Of a stretch of DNA of 64,000 nucleotides, positions 51,601 to 60,600 are shown piece after piece; positions within the stretch are counted from its first letter, which is position 1; each line of letters opens with the position of its first letter. The DNA is from Siphonodentalium dalli (lineage: Eukaryota; Mollusca; Scaphopoda; Gadilida; Siphonodentaliidae), in contig CP136064.1 of NCBI GenBank assembly GCA_032622095.1, forward strand, positions 109,852,004 to 109,916,003. The letters are read 5' to 3'. The notes under the pieces were generated by a model. The model made no database searches and was not told the origin of the DNA. It saw nothing but the letters and a program-made list of their open reading frames with translations. Both the position numbers and the translations under genes were made by a program.

Positions 51601-54600
51601 TTTTTTAAATGGGACGTATTATGTTATTGGTATGTCGATACAATGGGGCGTTCATTTGTTTTATTCATTTCAATAAAGATCTTTAGTAAGTCTAAACTGA
51701 ATGGAATGAAATTTGGTATGTGAGTTTACTAGCGCAAAATACAGGTCAAGTTAAAATTTGGGTTCCACCCACCAATTTTCACCAGAGCTATGGTCCTTTG
51801 TTGGAATTACCACGTGCGTATTTTGCCATGCTGTAGCTCCGCAATCGGAAGAATCTGCACATAGGTGCTGTTTGCAAACGTTCAAGTGTTCATTTATCAA
51901 TAGCAAAAATATCCAGATCTTCTTATGCTTATTATCATCATAATCATCATGTTTTGAAGAATAATAAAATCATATTGGGGAAATGCGATGTCATGGCTGC
52001 ATAATGCCAAGTACACACATTGGCTCCTAAGTAGGAGACAGGTATTCTGCAAAATGCAAATTGTGTCAAATTAACCCAAACTGTCAATGTTGTCTCAAAT
52101 TTTTAACTTCAATCACTGTCATAAAAGGGGTAAGGTGCCGATTGACTCTCTTGTGATTTCATATAAATATATTATGAAAAGAAAGGCCCAGAGAAATTTT
52201 AACATTTATGACATTTGAAGCCACTTGACAATAAAACTCCCATAATGGTTTTGTGAGACCCAGAGATGAAGGTAAACTAAAGAGATGCCCAATCGACACT
52301 TGAGTACATGGTATGCCATAATTCCTGTACAAGTTCTAATGTTGCAAATTAATGTTTGCGATGGTCCGATGAATGGAAACAAGCCATATTTCCGACTAAA
52401 TTACCCATAATTCTGCTGTGGTTAAGGAGTCGATTATTTAGGGCATTACTGTATATGAAATGTTTCCAACTGGGTGATCAATTGTCATTACATTTTGTTC
52501 CTGATGTTGTGTCATTTTGTATGAAATTTTATTTTAGAGTTTTCCCAATAAACCAAGTGATAAATATATTAATGAGTCGCAGCTTGTGAGATGCTGCTCA
52601 AGGAATGATAAGCCTCGCAATGGATAATGGAGGTACCTCATCAATAAAGTTGTTATTCTACAGCTGCCAAGAAGAAGTTTTCTTCTGATGAAGTATAGAG
52701 TAAGTGTCAATTTATCATAACATTTTCCAGTTAGCCAGTTTTGTTTTCTCAATACTTAATTTCTCTGTCTTTTTCATCATATTTTCCTAAATTGATGTCT
52801 TTCAGTTCATGTTTTGCTTGCTTGCTATATGTTTTAACTAACTAGTTTTCTTGTATATTTTCAGGTTAAACTGGTAAGACGACCACTTAAAGATTTTTTG
52901 TGTGCGGCATCCTCCAAAAAAACTTGACCATTGGCCTGATTGCATCTCCATTTTACTGACTTCAGACATGCTAATATGTATTTTCAGAGAATCGCCATAA
53001 TTCCTCGTAGGAGAATTGAAACATGGCAATGTGAATTGGAAAAGTTTTGTCTGATTTACTGATATTAATGATGAGTTGATGGTGGAAATATTGTATACAT
53101 ATCTCATCATACATACATCTTTGGTACACTTGTTGCTTATGTTTAGCATTTATGTCATTCTTATGTTTTTGATTTTGGAAGGATCTTAACTTTGTGTTAT
53201 GTATGTATTTATTATCCATCCCTTTACTAACACTATTTCTGATTGGGCAAAAGCCGTCACATGATAATCCAGGAAAAAGTCATACTGGACTCCCGAAAGT
53301 GTCAAGAATATACTAACTGACATGACAGAAGTCCCGAAAGTCATATTGGACTCGAATCAAGTCATACTGGGCTCGAATCGAGTCCAATATGACTTTTATA
53401 AAAGTTATCGGTACTCCGGGTGACGTCATTGATAAACATACAGATGGATAATAAAAAATGTCATTATACAATGTTGTGTACAGTATGTGTTTCATTGTAC
53501 TCACCAGGTTGTGGTGAAAAGTCATATTGGACTTTTCACCACAACCGGGGCTCGTACAAGAGAAAAAACATACTGTGTGCAACATTGTATAATAACTTTA
53601 TAATATTTTATGACATTTTGTTCACTTTATATATGTATTGGCATATTGCATGACATTTTAATATTATATAGGATGCATCAAAAGTGATCATGGATATTAC
53701 AGAAATCAAGTTGAATGCCGAAGAAAACATTTGCTTCCTACCTATGAACATCTTTTTGGCTGCAAATTTGCGACAGGTGCTTCAGGAACCAGTCATGATA
53801 TTCTGTCGTAGGTGGAAGTTGTGCAGTTTGACATGTAATCCATCAATTAATGTCTAGAATGCAGACACTAATTATTTTGCCATTCCGCGAGTTGACTGTA
53901 TCTTGCGATCTTAGCTGTTTTAACAAGTTCACTGAGAAATTGTTCAAGTATGCAGCCGTGAATAAGTCAATACCTGGAACATTGTTTCATCATTTTGATA
54001 TACTTACTCATTAAAATCTTATATTATAACATATTTCCAATTCACTGGTTTTTCACAATGTTTAGCAAAATCTTGATGCTATATGCATTTCATAAAATAA
54101 TTATATTGTTGAGGTGTTGTCTGGGAAAGTAGATGCTATCTGTACAAGAACTATTGAAAGCCACATCGTGGATTGCACTCCAAAACACACATAATGATAT
54201 TTGCTTTTGAATTTTTCCCGGTATCAAAATAGGTCGATAAATACCCGAACTACCTTTTTACAACCATTATATGTCCCAGAAAGATGCATTTAACACTCTC
54301 TTTACTGGAGCTTCCTGAAATTTTGAGAAAACCATATGCCAGTGCATTCTCTTAAATATTAGAGAATACATTGGCCTAACAATATTTACCTCGACCTTGT
54401 AAGCCAGTACATTCTCTTATATATGTGAGGCTCCCTTTGTGAGACAAGCATATATAAGAGAATGCACTTGCACAGGATCTTTAATGCTGCACCAGCACTG
54501 CTCCCACCATGAAAGTGTTAAGTCATAAAAAATACCACTTCGAAATGCAAAAATAGACCCCAAGCAAATCCCGCGTGTTTTGTTTTCATTGAATTTCTGG

Positions 54601-57600
54601 AAACAGAATAACGCATTACTGTCTGGAAAAGGAATATTGCGTTATATTAACATGAAACTAAAAAAAAGGATCTTCATTCAAATAAGCAAAATAATGTAAT
54701 ACCATAAACATGTCAGAGCGACGACAGCTCTATATTTTCTTTCCATGGACTACCAGTGCGATAAATCCACAAAACCACTCGTTGTGTAAATTTGATTCAC
54801 CCGGACACAATGGGGATATTCTATATGTATATCATTCTTAGTTGGACTTGCTGATTTTAAAAAAATGACCTGTCACATACAAAATAGTCTCCAATTTACA
54901 AAAAAATATAAGAAACAAAAGACATATTTTCAACTCTGTCAACAAATTTGTTCTGAAATTTTCGATTTATGAATGTTTTGAGATATCTCTTACCAACTTA
55001 TGTTTTTTAATTTTGTGGTTTCAACGAGCCATGGGTCTGTTTAAATTGAGCTATAAAATTAACTAGTGCTGTCAGAGAATTAGAAACTTTATCATAGTAT
55101 TGAAAATTAAATTTCAATAGCTAAAATAAAATAATCCACCAGAATCTTGTAGCAATCTTGTAAACATTTTAAATGTGTAAATTTGTGTTTGTGTTTGATT
55201 ATGGGTGCTATTCTGATTCGGTGCCCTTCTATTTGGAGGTAGTTGAAATGAAATTAATGCATGTTACACATATAGTGGCAAATGAAGAGTATTTCTTATT
55301 TTTCAGTTTAGAAGATGGGAGGAAGTATGAAGACGCAGAATTACAGTACAAGAAGGCTTGGCTGGTTGACCCTCAATCCAAGGAGGTCATGGATGGACTT
55401 GAAAAGATTCAAAAGAAGATGGTATACAAGTTTTGATTCTCATTTTCTGTGTTTGTAGCTTTTGGGAATGGCTTCATTTTGTTGGTACCAATTTTCATTC
55501 TTCGTTCATAAAACTGTCAATTCGTGAGTTGAAGATATTTTATCGACATCAACATGTCAACAGTCAACCAGGTATAGTGACAGCTTTGAGCAACCATTCA
55601 TTGAGAATTTGGCTACACAGGTAATACGCAACGAAATTTGGAGAGCTTGAAGTACCAGTTGTAAAATTCCAACCTAAAAGTGAATTTTGTGAACTTAGGA
55701 CTGTGGTCTGGTTGTCTTGTTCAAAAAGGGTAGGGGATTGGAGATTTGTCAGTAGTGTGCATTTAGAAATTTTAAGGTGAAGTCCCCTGCTCAACAGAGA
55801 ACCTCCAGCTATGTCTCTGTTTAGAACTACTTGTATTAAAGGGGGACTGTACACTAAATCCGGCCATTTACGGGACCATCTTTCATTATAATTACCATGT
55901 GTTTGCATCATTTATAGAGCACATGAGTGTATTTTGCACTCATCCATGGCTCAAATTCATTCATTTGTTGCATATATTCTGTTGAGTATAAATGGAGATG
56001 GTCCCATAAATGGCCAGATTTAGTGTACAGTACCCCTTTAAGAAATTACTGACTGACTGTTGTGGTCTTCAGTGATTCAGATTTGAATGATCTTTATGCT
56101 GTTGAACCACTCCGGGGGAAACAATATTTATGTTCACCAGGTTTCGTCCATTCATTTTTTTTTCAATGATGGGACTTGGTGTGAAAAATGAAAATTCATC
56201 TATGCCAACTTTGGATCTCTGTATCACAGTCATTGTTGGTCATGTTTACATGTAAATGATCTTTAGTATGCTCATGTAGGGAACAATATTCACTGTAACA
56301 GATTTTGTGTATTCAGTTATTTCTGTTGTATGGTCCTTTGAATGTAACATATTCCCATCACTACCTCCATCATCTTAGATGGGGTGTGGATGATCTTTTG
56401 CACATTAACAATGGGATGAAGGCTATCTACATGCTACATGTTTTGTACAGTCACAGACCAGATTAAGACATCTTTTGAATTAAGCCACTTCAGAAAATGA
56501 ATAAACCTCATAGGAAAGCCACCTTTGCAGGGGATACTGTGTGGTGCACTTGTTAACCGTTTCATGACAGGAGCTGCGCTGGTGCAGCATTAGAGACTCC
56601 GTGCCAGTGTATTCTGAGACTATTCTCTTATATATGCGAGTCTCCCACAAGGAGCCTCGTATATATAAGAGAATGCACTGGCTTACAAGATCAAGGTAAA
56701 TATTGCTAGGCCAATGTAATCTCTTATATATGTGATCGCACTTCTTGTTCTTTCTATTTTAAGATGAAGAAAAAACAAAAGGCTGCCCCCGGTAATGATG
56801 GGAATACTTTGATAGTACTGGTCGGCAATGACAATATGGCACCATCAATCAGGCAAGTATAATATTCCTCTCAATATATCACCAATCAGTATATATTCAA
56901 TGAAGCAAGCCTGCAAATAGCGAATCTGTCATTTGCAGAATGAGGTCCCCAGAGGATGAATTTAGTGATGCTATCCCGCACAGCGGGCTAGCATCACCAA
57001 ATTCACCCTCAGGGGACCTCATTCTGCTTAGGCCCTCAACTGCTATGGGAGACCTAGGATCAGATTGAAGTTCCCCCAGTTGAAAATAGTGATATTCACC
57101 CATTGGGCACCTCGATTATGCATTTTATCTTCTGCAAATTAGGGAATATAGAAACTTCCAAAGAGGGAAAACGTAACTAAAAATAATGTTAATTTGAGAC
57201 TCTTAGATACTTCCCATAATATGAGGCCTAAGCAGAATGAGGTCTCCAGAGGGTAAATTTGGTGATGCTAGCCCGCTAAAAGGGATAGCATCACTAAATT
57301 CACCCTCTGGGGACCTCATTCTGCAAATGACAGATACGCTATTTGCAGGCTTGCAATGAAGGGACCCAGTGATCTAACTTCCAGTTAGTCGGTATATCTC
57401 TCTAGTGTTCAAAATTAGGACTTAATCTTTTCTTGACTAAATGGGTTCTCCGATTCAATTATAGAAATATGCATTCATGGAATTGTCTATTGTTCATCTG
57501 GCGATAGTAGACAGATGGATGATACAATTCCTGAAGGATTCCCTTTCAGTGTTGGGGAAATGTTGAGATAAAAAGTTCAACAAACGGTCATAGTATGTTC

Positions 57601-60600
57601 GTTGAACTTGTTATCATGAAATTTCCTTATGGAACTACTCTTCAATAAGTGTTTAGTAGAGAAAGGGTAAAATAATTGTTAACATATCAGCTAATATTTT
57701 CATGAAGTCTGTTGGGCTTCTGGAGGTCTGCCTAACTTTTGGTAGCTTTATAGCTCTTGGTTTGTGATTTTTCAACTTGTAAATGTAATAACTCAAATAA
57801 ATGGTTCATACATATGGCCGTTGTTTGGAATATGATTATTCCTATAAGATGGTCTATTTCGTCCTATAACAAGTTTTTATATAGTTTCCTCGGTATAAAT
57901 AATAAATATGAATTGAAGACCCCTGTCCGGGAATGCTTCCATCAATTAATATTGATTTTATTTCAAATTATCTCGTATAATATACATACAATCAATTTGG
58001 GACATTTTAAGGCTCGCTTACGTTCGAAGCATATCATGCGGGATACTCTATCTAAAAATTAAAAAAATAGTAACAAAAAATTATCCCAATTGATTATCGC
58101 ATTATATAAGAAAATATTTATAAAATCGATATTAATTGAAGGAAGCATTTCCGGACAGGTGTCTGACTCATATCTATTATCTTATACCCTGGACATGATA
58201 TAAAACGTATTTAAGAAGAGATAGATCATCTCTAATAATATTATCTCCAAAATTTCATAGACATATTAATCTTTCCAGGTCTTCATCATCATCTTCAAGA
58301 TCTTCGAGATCAAGCTCCTGGTCATCATCTAGTCGTTTGTATTCCTCAAGCTCCAGTTACAGTTCTGGATACCGCCGGAGATCCAGATCTCCTGGACAAA
58401 GGAAAGTCAAGCGTATAGATAACCGCCGCATCTCCAGAGGTTCATATTCTCCTGATAGTAAGGGCAGAAGAAAATCAGGGAGTTACACTAAAAGGAGGTC
58501 ATATTCTGGTTCTCCCAGAGATCGGCGACCAAAGAAACTACGATCATATTCGCCAGGCTCTCCAACAGAAAGAAGAAAGTATAGATCTCGCTCTCAATCA
58601 CCAAAGCAGAAGCCAAAGTTGAAAGAAAAGAAGAAAAAAGTTCTGGAAAAGTCTAATAAAGATGCAAAGAAGAAAACTATATTATCTAAAAAGAAAGAAA
58701 CGGAAAAAGACAAGGGGAAAGATAAGGTTAAGAAGAAAACAAAGAAACAAACAGATGAGAAAAGTGAGAAAAAATCCACAAATGAGAAGAAAGCCGATTC
58801 AAAAAGAGAGAAAGACATGTCATCCAAGGAATGGCCAGGAGTAGAATCGATGCAGCCTCGATCTGTCAAGGTCTCAGATGATAAAGGGAAAGTTGCAGAT
58901 AAAAGTAGATTGGCAACAGGCTCGATATTGCCAAAGGAGAACGACGATCATACAGAGAAGATGAGATCACATTATGCAGACAATGGCGGTGATAAAAATA
59001 ATGGGAAAAATCAGGAAAGCGCTGACGTTGAAGAAATGCTCAAAGCCATAAATGCTGATGTACAAAGAGCTACTGATAAAGAATTCAAAATGTCCAGCGA
59101 AAAAGACTCAAGGTCAGCTGTAGAAAGAGCTCCATCAAATGATAGAGATCATCAGATCAAGTGTTCTGGTGAATTGGAGCCTCGTCTTTCTAGCAAAAAT
59201 GAAGACAGACACATGCGTGAAAATGAACTTGACCATTCATTTAAGAGAGGACGTCTTAATGAGGATGAAAAAGAGTCACAGCATGTGATTGAAAGGGTAC
59301 CTGCAAGTGCCACTGAAAAGCAGCCAAGACGTATTGATATTGAGGAGTTCCGGCGAATCCAAGAGAAGAAGAAACACTTGGATGAAAAAGTTCCTGTGCA
59401 TGCTAGTAGAGAACTGTCGCAGATAGAATATGATGAGCGTCATAGACCTGATGTAGGAAAGCCAAAAAGAACATTGGACGATGACTTGTATGGCGAGGAA
59501 CCATCATCATCTCTTGAGAAATTGTCCTCTGTTAAAACATCTCCAAAATCTGATTCTCCCTGGGGTGATACCTTCTCATACATTCCTGGCTTCTCTCCAG
59601 AACGACATGTTGAAGTAGAGAAAGTACCACAAGCAAAACATGTAGAAGAGGAAAAATTACAGAGGAGAGAGGAGATGGTTGCAGTGCGTGGGAGGCCGAC
59701 ATTATCATTACGTTCTGATGCTGAAGTTATTGATGATAAACATGCAGAAAGCTTTCCAGATCCTCACGACTGGAGTGGAAGATACAGGAGTCATGCCCTT
59801 AGTTACGAACAGGCAATGCATTCTCAGAGAGCTGCAGAGTTGAGTAGTTACAATGAGCCTGTTCGTGAAGGTGATCGATATGTGAATCAACATAATGAAC
59901 CTGCGTATCAATATTCGGATCCAAAGAATGCTGCAGAAGAACGTCATCCAATGTATGATAGAGGAGATTATGCTAAAGAGGAGGTGATTGCATGTCATCC
60001 ATTACCAAAGAGTATTCTGAAGACTCGAACTAAATCAAATGTGCAGGAGAAGGGAAGAACAATGCTGACCGAAAGGCCAACTCATATGTCAAGAGATGCT
60101 AGGTCTATGGAGGACGCTGATAGAGCCACTCGTCCATCAAGAGATGGCCGGTCTATGGAAGATGCTGAAAGAACCACTCTTCCGTCTAGAGATTCTAGGT
60201 CTATGGAGGATGTTGATCTGTACGAAGATGCTCTAGAAATGTTCTCAAGTTCACAAAAAGTGGAAAGAAAGGTGGAATCTCCCAGAGAACATTCGATGCA
60301 GAAAGGAATTCTCAAGCAGATGACCAGGTCAGACTACGGAATAAGTTCAGCTGACCCTGCCAAGGATAATAGTCATGCATTATATGAGAAAGCTGACAGA
60401 CGAGCTATTCCTAAAGAACGTAGCCAAGAATCAGACAGTTTTGGTCTGATGGATGACCTCTATGAGGACGCGCTTCAGATTTATTCTAAAAGATCACCAA
60501 TTCCATCAAAGCAACCGGGAATACCAATGGGTGAACATGTTTATATGGCGAGCCAATCAGATGACGTCTCTCAGCACAGTAACACTTCTGGTGGAAGACA

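Noticed and set aside
57757-58062. 101-codon plus-strand frame before TTC14 exon 14
   Set aside because: It overlaps the foldback 57848-58230 and has no resemblance to TTC14 or other families I know.
58337-58339. Start of the long open frame as a separate 1,505-codon gene
   Set aside because: The first codon is TTG, not ATG, and the frame continues upstream to a good acceptor at 58279 that joins in phase to TTC14 exon 13. It is an internal exon.
58594-58869. Minus-strand open frame rich in Phe and Ser
   Set aside because: It is the complement of the Lys/Glu-rich coding tract of TTC14 exon 14.
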